Of a stretch of DNA of 64,000 bases, positions 1-12,400 are shown in pieces. Position 1 is the first letter of the stretch. Every line of letters starts with the position of its first letter. The notes under the pieces are model-generated. The model was not told the origin of the DNA. It searched no databases and saw nothing but the letters and a program-made list of their open reading frames with translations. The stretch is from Psettodes erumei. Lineage: Eukaryota > Chordata > Actinopteri > Pleuronectiformes > Psettodidae. The translations under genes and the position numbers were made by a program. The stretch is from assembly GCA_016785225.1 (NCBI GenBank), contig JAFBJZ010000857.1, positions 186,001-250,000 on the forward strand. The letters are read 5' to 3'.

Positions 1-1184
1 CTGAAGATACAACCACAAAGGTGGAAAATTAAGTGACTCTGTGATAAGATTTTCATTGCTGCTTTCTATATAAATTTTTAACCTAAGGAAAGAGGAAAAC
101 CTTTTTTGAATGTTTAAGATAGAAACTTTTTTTAATTAAATTTGATCCCGTGGTATTTCATTTGTATGCTACTTTTATTGACTTGATATTCTGCTATGTT
201 CAATTGAAAATATTGTACTTTACATGTACTTAATTTATACATGTAAAACATAAGATCATACTACAGAATATGATAGATTGGATTAGATTACACAACACCT
301 CAACCCAGTAATATCAAACCTACACACCAACATGGGTCATTTGTCTGTACCATAATAACCAACACTTTTATGATGTGACAATGTTATGGTAAAGGTTTGG
401 CTAGGTTAAGGGAAAGTTAAGATAAAATAAAGGGAAAAAATGAGTACCTTGTTACATTTGTCTACAGCAATAGACATAGACACTTTGTTAAGGTTGTAGA
501 AATACTGTGGTCTTGACTTAAAATGGGAAATGAGCATTGATGTGATGTGTGTTATAGTCACATGTTTTGTCAACCCATCCATCCACCCCAACAGACACCT
601 GTCACCTGATTTAAACCCCTCATAGTTATAGTGTTTTTTTTTTCTTAAACTGTCAATTTTCTGCTAAGGCTGTTACCACATTTTTCAAATCATCAAATCA
701 AACATTTAGTCACTAACATTTCATAGCTAGGGCCCTCTTGCAGTGAGAAATTCTCCATAAAGTGCACAATATTCCAGCTGGAAACATACAGAAAACAGGA
801 AATGTCACTCATTTCGGTTTAGCTGGGTGGGAAGAGGGGTGATGATATCAAAATATCATGGTATAAAAATGATACAATAGGAATCATGACAGGTCATGTC
901 AGATCACTGTCACAGATTTTTGTTGATTAATTGCTTCATATCCCCTATAAAGGCTACTGCCAAGTATGACATTTCACAGTTTAATATGAGGACAGAGAGC
1001 TGAGAACCAAATCTTCAAGATAATGTGTCATTGTAGTGTGATCCATCTAGCTAAAACTGTATGTGCAGCAAGGGTTCATGATTTTGTCTCAAAGCAATAA
1101 GATCCTGGTTCAAAGCTCAACCCCAGGAGCATGTTCCTCCCAGTTCAGTCCATCCCAGGCCTTGCCTCCTTTGACGATTGTGAG

Positions 1185-1281
1185 TCGAGGTCATATAGTC
1201 ACCTGCACCGTTAGATTGGGCCGTGAAAATATTGTCAGACATTAAACCGGTCCGTGGTACAGAAAAGGTTGGGGACCACTG
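1185..1281. mobile_element. hAT-type nonautonomous element end (partial)
   Basis: The last 40 bases (about 1242-1281), read on the minus strand, begin CAGTGGTCCCCAACCTTTTC and run into a 'CCACGGACCGGTTTAA' type sequence. This is the familiar terminal inverted repeat style of vertebrate hAT (Charlie/MER5-like) elements. I could not find a matching opposite terminus, so this is either a fragment or one whose other end has diverged. The left boundary is approximate. The family is inferred from terminal sequence only. Confidence 0.45.
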
Positions 1282-1992
1282 ATATAGTGTATGAAATACT
1301 GAGCTTGTCCTCTCCTTTTCCATTTCATTCTGGGGCACACATCACCATATTCCTCATTGTCCCTGGTGTCCCAAGTGTCACTGTCTGAGAATAAAGGCTG
1401 ATGCTCATCATAAAACAGCAGGGAAGTCTAAGAAATTTGCATGTCAGGTTTTTAAAAAATTTTTTTGGACAGTTGTTTTTATCATGAGTGCTTTCACAGA
1501 GAAGCCAAATATTTCCAGGTAAAAAAGCGACACTGTTTTTTTTTTCTAGATGCTAGTCAATTTTTCTGAGCTTTAGCACAGCGAATAAACATAAACCAAC
1601 CACTGCACACTATAGTAGCTTTGGCTATACAACATCTTACCTCAGACTGGCTGCCAGATGCTGCTCTTGTCCTCTGCCTCCTCACATGCAGACCTGTCCC
1701 AGCAACATCCTCAAATATGTCCAGAAGTGGGGCTGTGGTCGAGCTTCAGCTTCTGTACAAAGCTGTATATGAAATCTTTTGTTTTGTCAAGTGAGGAGAA
1801 AAAGATCATGATCAATGGATATTGCTTGATCTGTCATTATTTTCTGATGCAAATCTATTCCAAAGATTTACTGAAAAATCCACCTTGCATCACTATAAAT
1901 TGTTTTGACGTAAAATAAAACAATGTAGCAATGTTACTGTAAGTATAGTATTGATGTTAAGTTCAAGGACAAAACTACAAAATGAGAGAAAT

Positions 1993-1995
1993 TTA

Positions 1996-2054
<59 letters not shown>

Positions 2055-2055
2055 A
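1993..2055. repeat. (AT)n(GT)n compound microsatellite
   Basis: An alternating AT tract passes directly into a (GT) tract inside the cadps last intron. Confidence 0.95.
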
Positions 2056-2571
2056 TTAATGCATCTTATTTACACTGAACATCATTCTTAGACTATGGAG
2101 TGAAAACCAAATCATCAATCAACCTGTTTCATCTTAACCCAATATCAGTTTTCATAGCATTTTTAATTGGCATTAACCCTTTATAACAAAATACTTTGTC
2201 ACATCTTGCTTCACTTCTTTTGCTGTAGCAGTGTTTTTCAGTTGAGACTAAGTTTGGTGGAATAATTGGTGTTTTACAATTAACATTGTGGTTCAATATC
2301 AATGCGGTCTGAAACTAATCCACTTGAGTCTGGTGGAAAAACATATTTTTTACATATATCCATTACTGTGTTTTTCAATCTTTCCCTTGTTTCACGGGTT
2401 TATACTGTATCTGTGTGTCCGGTACAGAAATATGTTTTATCATAGCAAATACTGGAGAAGTATCTGACTTTGGGTAAACATGCATATTGGTCAAAAATGG
2501 TCACAGCAGGAACACCATCTTTTTCAATGAATGCCTTTGTCAACGTCTTCTGATTTCTTCATTTGTTGTAG

Positions 2572-2745
2572 AAAAAGTACCGTGACTTCCGCCTTCAAGG
2601 GGTGCTGGACTCCACGTTAAACAGCAAGATGTATGAGACGGTGAGAAACCGACTGACCCTGGAAGAAGCCACTGCCTCAGTGAGGGAAGGAGGGATGCAA
2701 GGCATTTCCATGAAGGACAGTGACGAAGAGGACAGTGCAAACTAA
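2572..2745 (+). CDS. cadps: cadps, last coding exon (C-terminus of CAPS1)
   Basis: This is the C-terminal exon of calcium-dependent secretion activator 1 (CAPS1), the cytosolic and vesicle-associated factor that primes dense-core vesicles for Ca2+-triggered exocytosis, working with SNAREs and PIP2. The exon opens after the acceptor TTGTTGTAG, in phase 0, and encodes 57 residues beginning [19 protein letters not shown]. It contains [16 protein letters not shown] and ends [15 protein letters not shown] followed by TAA at 2743-2745. This matches the known CAPS1 tail ([16 protein letters not shown]...SMKDSDEED), with a slightly different acidic end. All other exons (PH, MUN and C2-like domains) lie to the left of the window. 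Its neighbour fezf2 is on the same strand about 18 kb downstream, as expected from human 3p14 synteny. I cannot tell which teleost paralogue (cadpsa or cadpsb) it is. Confidence 0.93.
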   Translation, partial: KKYRDFRLQGVLDSTLNSKMYETVRNRLTLEEATASVREGGMQGISMKDSDEEDSAN

Positions 2746-3030
2746 ATCCAAGGCCCTCAAACCTTCAAGGATATAGTGTTTCACAGGTTGAGCAGTGTAT
2801 TGCCTGGAAACCCATGCAGCCTTTCCATGATTCAAAATGAGTTGATCTGACATCCAACTTGTTCCCTCAGTTTTTTGCTTTATCAGTTTTTCATTCCTGT
2901 AATAATTTCTGTCAGGGTTAACACCAGAAGAGAAAGCATTTTGTGTCCCACTGCACATCAAGTTTAATCTCAAAACTAAAAGTCAAGTACTAAAGGACAA
3001 TACCTTAAATAAACCAAATATGGATTGATT
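2746..3030 (+). other. cadps: cadps 3' UTR, minimal extent
   Basis: The sequence after the TAA is non-coding. The first AATAAA is at 3008-3013, giving a short 3' UTR. A second good AATAAA at 4297-4302 would give a UTR of about 1.6 kb. Which one is used cannot be decided from sequence. Confidence 0.5.
3008..3013 (+). terminator. cadps: candidate cadps poly(A) signal AATAAA
   Basis: Canonical AATAAA about 260 bases after the cadps stop. An alternative lies at 4297-4302. Confidence 0.4.
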
Positions 3031-6000
3031 TCTGGTCAAATATAAATGTAAAGAAGTTTTGAGAATGTGTCAGTAGTGAGACCAGAAGCCCTCACCATGC
3101 AAAGCAGTCTAATCAAGTTTCAAAAAAAAGGCAGGCGATTGCATCTATATGGAGTCATTCTTTTGCACAACCCAAAATGTTTGCAGTCTTTTGACGGGAG
3201 CTTTGTTGTTGCTTGTCATGAAGATTTCTGTTGCATATTCTGAAAAGTACAGGTCCCTATACTGTGGTTCCAAGTGGAATTTTGTTTGAAACTGATCAAA
3301 AATGTATTGATCATGCCAAGAAATGCATGATGAACCTGTAATTGTTAAAGTCATATTATGATCAATATTTAATTCACCATCCAAAAAACAGGGTTAAAAC
3401 TAAAGCATTCAAAAATTATTTCCAAAATGAATTGTGTTATGTTCTCAAGCAATATGGAAGACCATTTTGTTCCCAAATCTATGAGCAAGTCTATGAGTGT
3501 GCCTATGTTGTGCTAAAAATGTGCAGTAGTTGCAGCTACTCTATCTTGCATTGTCGTATAGGGTGTGAAAATGGTCTCATATGATGTCTTTATCATTTCT
3601 CAACCATTAAGTCTTGATTTTTGTTAAATGACATGCTGTGATATAGTGTTAGAGTAATTGTTTTCAGTATGTTCTTGGCTGGCTGGCTGAAAGGCTGCAA
3701 CAACTGAAATCCAGTAAACCTAAAAGAGATCCAATTCATCAACAACAAAGTTAGCTAACTCAAAGAAATTGATAGATTTTAGTAACATGGTGGCAAAAAT
3801 CGCAAAACTACAAAAAAATCCTATTCCCCTTCAAATGATGGATTTTGCACTTCCAGTGCACCAACCTAATACAATCCAAATTGGTGTAGGTGTTAGCATG
3901 TACGAAGCATGGATTCCAAATATAAATGTCTACAAGTACATGCTGCATTGATCACTGCTGTTGATTGGAGCTATGCATCAACGTGGCCACCATACCGGTC
4001 ATGGGGATTCATGCTTCCTAGAGCATGTATGTCTATGAATGTAGAAGGTCTATCTCCAATTAAACATCGCTCAATGTTAAACAGATCTTTAAGCAGTTTA
4101 GTTTGATATAAATGCCAGATTCATCATGTGCATTCATCACATAGGATACTTGTTTAAATTAAAAATGATAGTTTTCATAACAAAATACTTTATCTTAGCT
4201 ATTTGGTAATAATAATTTTTATTCCTGAATGATAATCTTTTTTTAATTATTGCATATGAATGGCTGATGGCATGATGTTTTGTTTCTACTTTTGGAAATA
4301 AATGCCACACATGCTCACAAAATACAATATATCAACAAGGTTATGCAGAGTTGCAATGTAACAAGTTAAAATAAATGATTCAGGCTGCATGGGTATACAG
4401 AGTATACAAAATCCTACTTAACTACAATTCATCCATTGTGTTTAATGTTTTCCTCAAAGATAAATGGCAACTAAATCTATAAAATGAATACAATGAATTT
4501 AGTGGGGTAAAAAGAATAGTTCCCTCTGAAATGTAGTGGTGTGAAAATTTATAGTAGCATAAAATGGACCAGTACCTCAATTGTACTTTAGTAGTAGTGT
4601 TAACTGTATTTAGCTACTTTCCAACACTGATAAAAACAACACATTGTTTTTAGTCAAATATTAATGATCCTTTAAAAGCTTGTTGGATCATCAATTGTGT
4701 AAAATCTTTATCTTAAAAGAAAATAGTTACTAAAACTCAAACACAGCAAATTTGAATTTCTATGGTTAGATTACCCACACGTAACACAAAATTCTGGTAC
4801 TTTCTCCACAACAGGTCAGAGCCACAGTCTATGGTCAGAACACTGAGTAAGATGTTTGATGCAGAGATGGATCTCACAAGCTCAATATGTGACATCTACA
4901 TGTATATATCCAAAGTGCAACATCTCACCCAGAATGCTTTGCAGCAACACTCGCAAAGAAAGGGACGGATCAGGTGAAAGATGTGTGCTGATAATGTTTA
5001 AACTAAGTTAGGTAAATCTCTGGAAACACAGGAAACGTACAGTACTGAGCATGTCTACTACTGAAAAAAACAGGGAAGTACATCTTGCATTCAAGCAGCC
5101 TCTCACTGTGGATTCAAACCCTCCCAAAGCAACGGGATGCTGGTCAAGCTCCACCAACAACTCTCTTTGTGACCAATCTATGCTAATCTTGATCCTCTGC
5201 TCTGACTCTGTGTGAGTTAGCGAACAATATATTTAACAAGATATTAGAACCTTCTTAACAGTGACTCTTACATGCCTGTGCAACTTGCTGTTGTGTATTG
5301 TGTTTTACAAAGCAGACGCCCAAGTGCATAGACAGTACATGTACACTTAATAAACTGATACACAGAATGGAACTCATTGCAAGCTAACACTGTGAAAGGC
5401 GCATCCCTTCAGTTTGTATCCTTTCAGAGTTCGATGCCAATTCACCTAAGTTGCACAAGGTCAGTATTTCAGTTAATGATGTAAACAATCAGAGCCATGA
5501 TAGAAGTCCATAGAGGCTGCAATATTAAATACTTCCTACAAAGTAAAAAACAGAAGAAATAATATCACAACATAACGTGAAAATTTAGCACTTGTCAGAC
5601 CAGTAGCAGCCTCAACATTTAAAATTTGTTCTGATCCTTGTGCCAATGAAATGACCAAGATGTCAGTGAAATTAAAATGGGATCATCCTTTAGAGAGCAC
5701 AATTAAACCCAGCAAAGTTCACAGGAAGTAGTCATTCAAATATTGGGCTAGTTGTTCGACAGATGGATGGATGACTGATCAGCTGACACTGCCATTTGAG
5801 GACTGATATTGACAAGGCAAAACCTGATCATTATTTATTATTCATTCTCTATTCAGCAAAACATCAGCATAAGTAACGTAAACATGGCAGGAATATCAGA
5901 TTCACCTACATAATTGTGACACATAAGTGACATCAGTTTGAAACTTGCACAAGCAGCAAACAGAAAGGTCCACGTTATTAAGCTGTAAACACATCAAGAC

Positions 6001-8850
6001 AATTGCATGAGATATTAAATTTTGCACACAAAATAAACAGAAGGTACAATTGTTTCAAAAAGGGGAAAAAAGTGTGAAATCCTTACAGGAAATGTGTTTT
6101 GTGCAGTGAAATTGCAAGAGAGGATCCAGTGGTAAAAAATTTCATCTGATGGCTTCAGTTGTGGCATCAGTGTGTATGTGTGTGTTTTATGTTGCTACCA
6201 CCCTGTGTGAATACCACTACAGTTCTTCCACTAGAGACTGAGAGAGCTGCATTTATCATTACAAAGAAAGTGAAGTTGTGTCACTAATTTTGGAAGTCTG
6301 TCAAACTGCCTCCAGATAAATCTATCTGACAACACATGCGTTGTCGTGTTGGTGAAAAGACACTAACTGCCTGTGGTCTCACTTTTTCAAATGTTGTTAC
6401 TTTGCTTTCCACATCAACACCTCTGACATTTTCCTTTCTTTGTTTTGGTTAGGAGATACACTGGCAAGGCAATATACACATAGTTTGGTTTAGACACAAT
6501 GTTTTCAATAGTTTTCAGTTTAAAAAAAGGTTCAAATATCATTTATATTACAGACTTTGTTTGCTATCTATGATATATGTTTGTGTATGTGCCCTTTACT
6601 TCATTTCAGGGTGTATGATGGGGCTAATCCACATTTTTATGAGGAATGATGGGAAGTTAAGCTTGCCTGTACCTTTCCCCTGTCAACTGTGTTCTAGAGC
6701 CATGTGTTGTCCTGTATGCAAGTACTGCATGTGCCCAATATTCACTCCCCAAAGTGATGTTACTCCATGTGTGAAGTTACCGGTGGGTTCGTCATGCTTC
6801 TGCCTTCTAGAAGAACCCACCAAGGCCAAGAACATTTAAATAAAGGTGAATGGCAAATGTGGACAGTACTGTGTCACCTTTTTTGTTGTGGGGAACTGTC
6901 TGACTCGTGTAAATTCAGGAAACTTCATGGATGATTTATTTAGCACACATCTCAAATTTCTCAATGTATTTTTCACAGAGATTGTTTGATAAATGATGCA
7001 TTTTGTTTAAACTCTTGGCAGTAATTTGAACAGTTTTGCACAAAGAGCGATCCACTTAGACTGGACCACTTTCTGTTGTGTCAGCAGACTACAAAAAAAT
7101 ACATATTTGTTAATCCGCAGGCCTGACCTCCTCCCCTCCCCCACAGCAGCATTTTCTTGAGAAAGAGAGTCTGAGATTAATGCTTTTGGATTAAAGCCTC
7201 AGTCATCTTGAGAGTTGATATTACTGTCCAGAAGGAGATTGAAAGAATTGCCACAGATCAAATCAGGAATGACCAAAATCAAATCAAGAGGCCAAGATGG
7301 AAGCTAAGACTAAAGTCAGGAGGATTATACATAATATAGCCCCAAATTAAAAGAAGACAGGATATCTTTTCATTATTTCATAGAAGTGTGTGTGTGTGTG
7401 TGTGTGGGGGGGCAAATCCTTCTTAAGAGAATAGAAAAAAAACATAATTTTGGATGAGAGTGAAGGAAATGAGGTAAATCAAACTGCTCCTGAACTGTTA
7501 CATTCTCCCTGGATGATACTGATGCTTGCTGCAGAAATGGATTTATTCATGCCCCTAGCCACTGCCAAATTGATATTAGTATACTCAAAATTAGTATCAG
7601 ATTCATTGCCAAGTGATTATCACATATAAGGAATTTCATGTGGTAAATACAGAGAACAAAGAAGAAAGGAGATAGATCAAAAATATTTTTTCTGATGACA
7701 TACACCATTCATATTCCATATATTACCAGTAGATAGGATAATCTGGTAATAGTGATACGGAGCTTGCCATTTTACTCTGTGCTTTAATGCATTTCCACAT
7801 TAAAATAAAGTTAAGTCCAGAGTTTTTTTTTTAACTCTTTAGACTGAGGGCAGGGGAATAATACTAACATACAGTAGTTATAACATATTACAATTATCAC
7901 TATTAATACTGAAGCTATTTGTTGTTGAAGCAAACCCATAGCAGAACTGTCTCATCAGAAGATAGGTAATGAGAGATGAACTATAATAATCAAAAGTGAT
8001 GCTTTAACATCTGAACAGTAAGAGTAAGACTGGCATGGAAAGGATGGCATGGTAATTGCATGTGGCTGCAATGGGATTTTTTAATATTAGTCCAACAGAT
8101 GCTTTGGAGTGTGGTGGTTGGTCATATTTTAATACTTTATTAATATTTCAGATGCAACAATTTTTTTTTTTTTTTATTTGACAAAGTTAAGTAGTTTTGA
8201 TAATCAATTAACTGTCATTTTTCATTCAGAAGTGCCAAACGTGATAATGGATGATGTATAATTTTTTCTGTCATAACAGTAGTCTCAGTTAGTTATCTCA
8301 CAGCAGAACAGTAGAAAGTCGCTTGGGACACCAGATTATGACATCATCATCATTTTTTTTTTCATTTCATGGGACTTTAGATTTAAAACTGGAACTTTAC
8401 AAGGGATGCGAGTGTACATTTCACTGGCAGATTCATGGCTCCTCTTGGAATGTGTTTAAACTTTCTTCAATAATATTCTTGTATGAAACACCACAGATCA
8501 TGACCGTGTGTGTGCATTTAGATTTTGACATGTTAATTATCTCATCTGAGGAACAAGGTTAATTAAAATTTCTTTGAAAGTAACTTATATTTCAATGGTT
8601 AGTTCCTCCTTTTTCTTTGGTTATTATTCAGTTGGTGCTCTGTTAAATTATCATTCAATATCATATTTCTCATACCTAGTAACTCATGCTCAGAAATGAA
8701 GGATGAGAAGCAGAACAGAAATGAAAAAGGGCTGTAAAAGTTTATGCTTCGTATGCCCTTGACCTTAATTGTGTCTCCAGAGACTAGTCTTTCGTATCCT
8801 ATACATATGAGAATAGTCATCAGAAAACAGCACAAAGCAGCCCTATTTTA
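3031..8850. other. intergenic spacer / possible extended cadps 3' UTR
   Basis: I see no gene here. The DNA is AT-rich with scattered AATAAA motifs. Simple repeats include (TG)n followed by G7 at about 7387-7412 and a T-run at about 8160-8177. An imperfect hairpin lies at 6782-6821. Open frames of 60-100 codons, such as the one at 4762-4977, show no family motif and are treated as chance. Confidence 0.6.
7387..7412. repeat. (TG)n-G7 microsatellite
   Basis: A TG dinucleotide run followed by a G homopolymer. Confidence 0.9.
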
Positions 8851-8859
8851 AAATCCAAT

Positions 8860-9480
8860 CTGCAGTGTTGGTCAGCTACCTCCGAATATCATTCATTTAA
8901 TATCCCCATGAATATCCAGACAAGATGGAGCAGTTCTGTGAGAGAGACAACACCAGGACAGATTAATGGGCCTGGAGTTTGACGCCGGCACGATCTGAGC
9001 CACTTTGGCTTTTCAGCTCCAATCAAGTAGGGAAATGGGAAATGATAGCTGTATCAAAATAAGAAGAATCTCCAACTGACCATCACAGTGAGAACTGGCC
9101 TTGAATCTGAGCACTGACAGGCTACTGCTGTACTGTGGGGAGTCCCGCAGTAATGTGGATGTGAGAACAAGCCGTTCCGACACATCGAGTCCATCAAGCC
9201 ATCTCCGACGTGATACATGTGGATAATGACAACAGGAAGATGAAGAGATGAAGATGGAAATCAGCCCGTGTGTGACATTCAAGCTGCCAAATAAATTGGT
9301 CTGTGATTTGTTGCGAAGAGGCATTTCATTTACGATGCTTCACACAGTGTCCTTTAAGGTAAACAGCATCAAAACAGAGTCGGCCAACAGCCCAGGAGAC
9401 ACGGTTATTTTTGTGTGGCTGCTTTGCGTGCCAGAAGTGTCAAAATTGCCTGCCATTTGAGAGGGCAGGTAGATGTCAGA
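8860..9480. promoter_or_regulatory. candidate conserved noncoding element
   Basis: A repeat-free block of more balanced composition than the AT-rich flanks. It has homeodomain-like cores, for example CATTTAATAT near 8895 and ACAGATTAATGG near 8958, and no convincing reading frame. It lies about 11 kb upstream of fezf2, in a spacer where long-range enhancers are expected. This is a judgement from composition and motifs only; a multi-species alignment would decide it. Confidence 0.25.
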
Positions 9481-9499
9481 TCCTTTTCATAAAAGCAGG

Positions 9500-12400
9500 C
9501 CCCAAAGCCTCTTATGTTTCCCTCCCCATGCACCAAACCCTTCTTATCGTGGCCTTAAGAGGGGACAACAAGCCTGCTGATTAATTTTAGATCTTTTCCA
9601 TGAAGGGAATGGCTTACAGTTTAAAGCAATCTCACACAATGTTCAGGCAAGACATGAGGGCAGATTGTGTTATGCCTCAGGGATGACTATTACACGGGAC
9701 TGTTTGTCCTGTTTCATGGTCGTATACAGTAAAAGCCCATATGGGGATCAACAGTATCACAGTCTTAAACTGGGACTTCTAAGGCCACTGTCATTATTAG
9801 ATGGATGTCAGGAGTTAATCCCTTCCTTTTTTTACTCAATATTTCCCCCTTTTCAAAGGCTGTTTTTATGCTTCAACTGTAAGTGGTGAGACAGAGTATA
9901 ATATTTAAGACAATGGGATGGAATGAGAAACAAATCCCTTGGAACAATTTTATCTTTTTCTTAAGTCCCAAGATCATTCATCAAACTCCCTGAATATTTC
10001 CAGGTTTTAAATAAAAAATATATGTTTTCAATGTGGTCTCAGACTTTTGGATCACACTACTGTATATGCCATTATTTATCCTTGATTTATTAATCACTAT
10101 TGACAGTGGATTTTAACCTGAACATAGGAGATGACCAAATAAAAGAAATCCACATCCCCAGCCTTTGACAGTGTCAGGTGCTATTTAATACAATCCATAG
10201 CACTGAACAATGGAACTATGTAGTGGCTGGACAACAATAACTTTGCACAGAATAATTCCACTCCAAAAAGGGGCCAGTCCTGTCAATAGACCTCCACATT
10301 TTGAGAGATTATATGAAGTCGGACATGCATCCTTCATCTGCATGTTTTCTGCCGAATACAATTAGGTCCTGGTTACTGAACACCGCATGTCTTTGTGTGT
10401 GCACCGATGCTCAGAGAAGTCCCTCTCTCCTTTATGACTGCCCAAGGACCTCACCTGACTCACCACAGAGCCAGAGGCTGAGCACGCACACACAAACACA
10501 CGCGTGTGTTTTTCTCTTAGAATTGTATTAAGCAGAGGAAATCATAGGGTTGTTTCAATTCTCCAACGATGCAGAAATTTTAAAAGAGGATCAGTCATAA
10601 ACATTCAAGAGCACCCTTTGCATGAAATCATCTAATGGCAAAACAGTCCCTTTTTTATCAGAGATGATTATGAGTAATCGGAGGAAATAAAGGAGACCAC
10701 ATAGTGTATGTACATCCATGCACACCCATAATAGGTATGGCAGGTCAAGCTTGAATCAGGAAATAGCTGTGAAAAATGAATTGTCATGGACCGGTGGATG
10801 TGATTTTCACTCCCAGTCAGTGGATTTGATTAAGTGATTATACTTCTCTCAAACTTTCCGAATGGTTTCCAATTCCAGAGCTCCATACACTCTCTCAGGT
10901 TTTCTCATGTCTCAGTGTCTTTGACGCACCACACAGCAAAATTATTTCATCTCTTAAATTGCTTTAAAGGGTGGATGATGACAAAAACTACAAAAAGGTA
11001 AGGCTGCCCATCGTCGCGATGATTGTAGTATTCACAATCCACAGAGCAATCACTGACTTTCTCCTCCATCAGTTAATCACTTGAGTCCTCCATAAGCAGT
11101 TATGAGGGAGGAGCTCCTCTTAAGAGGGCACCCCAAGTGAACCCAGGCCAAGAGTGTCCAACATCCTGGCTCCGCCAAAGTGTCTCATCTCATTAGACAC
11201 TTTGGCAAAGCATCCAGTCATTGTGAAGGTTGACATGGAAACCCATGGCTTTTTATATGTGAGACTCCTCATTACATGACATGTGAAGCACTGTAATATG
11301 GTTATGTAAAATGTGAAGAAACCCAAAAACAGTTGAACTTGATTAAATATAATACGCCATATTATGTTTATTTGTACACTTTGAACTCATTCTGTCCAAA
11401 CAGGGAGAAGGTCACATTGTCGACATGTTGAATCAACAGTGGAAACAGTTTACAGTGAAAGATTAAATTCACTGTAAACACAAAGTTTATCAGCCTGATT
11501 TGAGATGTCTCCAGCTGATCATACATCAATATATGATGGATCAGTATTGGCAAAAGAAAAATATATAAATAATATAATAAATAATATACTTAATATATAA
11601 TAAATAAATAAAATATAAATAAAATACAGATTACTTCAGTATTTGTGTAGTCAGTTTGTGTAGTTTTGCCCACCTCTGCCTGCTAGTGTTGCAACAGGCA
11701 ATCAGGCTTCAAATGAGAGTGCTGAATGTGAAATTAATTTGGGGAACTCTGAGCTCTAACAGATGCTAAGAAAGCGGCAACAACAATCATTGCCAGTAGC
11801 AGGTCATGGCAATCACTTTGTAAGTGCATGATAAACTAAAATTAAACTTGGCTTTTCTCAGGTTTGTGTTTGTGGTCTGTAGCTAACACCAGTATTCGAC
11901 CAGAAACCATTTGTCAACACCACCGTTCGATCACAAGTGAGCAGAGGGTTTCTCTAGTTCAACAACTCTAAGTGATATGTCTTCTCTTGGAAAGTGTAAA
12001 GTGAAAGAGAGTGAAAAAATTCACTTTTAGTTAATATTGAAATGAGCCAAGTTTCATAGCTACAGCTATTATCTGTGTCAAATACACTACATGTTAATTC
12101 AGCTTTACATGCCTTCTGCAGCTTTGTATTTAATCATTTCTACTATGTATACTGAGCATTGTGGCACAAACATTTCTTTCATTCTGGCTCCTAGCATTGC
12201 TGCAGTGTAACAAAATCGAAAACAGATTTAAACAAACATAAAATGAAGAGCTGGTCACAACGCTAATGCAAAAGTCACCATGTCTGTGTGTCATCGTGCT
12301 CATCAATACTTAACAGCTCCACCAGTTTAAAGTAAGTGGGAGCAGTATATCCTGGAACTCTCTACACTGTACCCTCCATAATAGTGCCACTAAGAGAAGT

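Larger units (their letters stand above)
1..2571 (+). other. cadps: cadps last intron (3' part)
   Basis: This stretch precedes the last coding exon of cadps and ends in a canonical acceptor (a T-rich run and then TTGTTGTAG). I found no second cadps exon in it. It is AT-rich and holds one hAT-like transposon end near 1.2 kb and an (AT)n(GT)n microsatellite near 2.0 kb. Short open frames here have no recognisable homology. Confidence 0.7.

Noticed and set aside
1063..1245. tRNA-like 'GGTTCAAAGCTC' segment near the hAT end
   Set aside because: It resembles a T-arm B-box by a few bases only; no cloverleaf can be formed around it.
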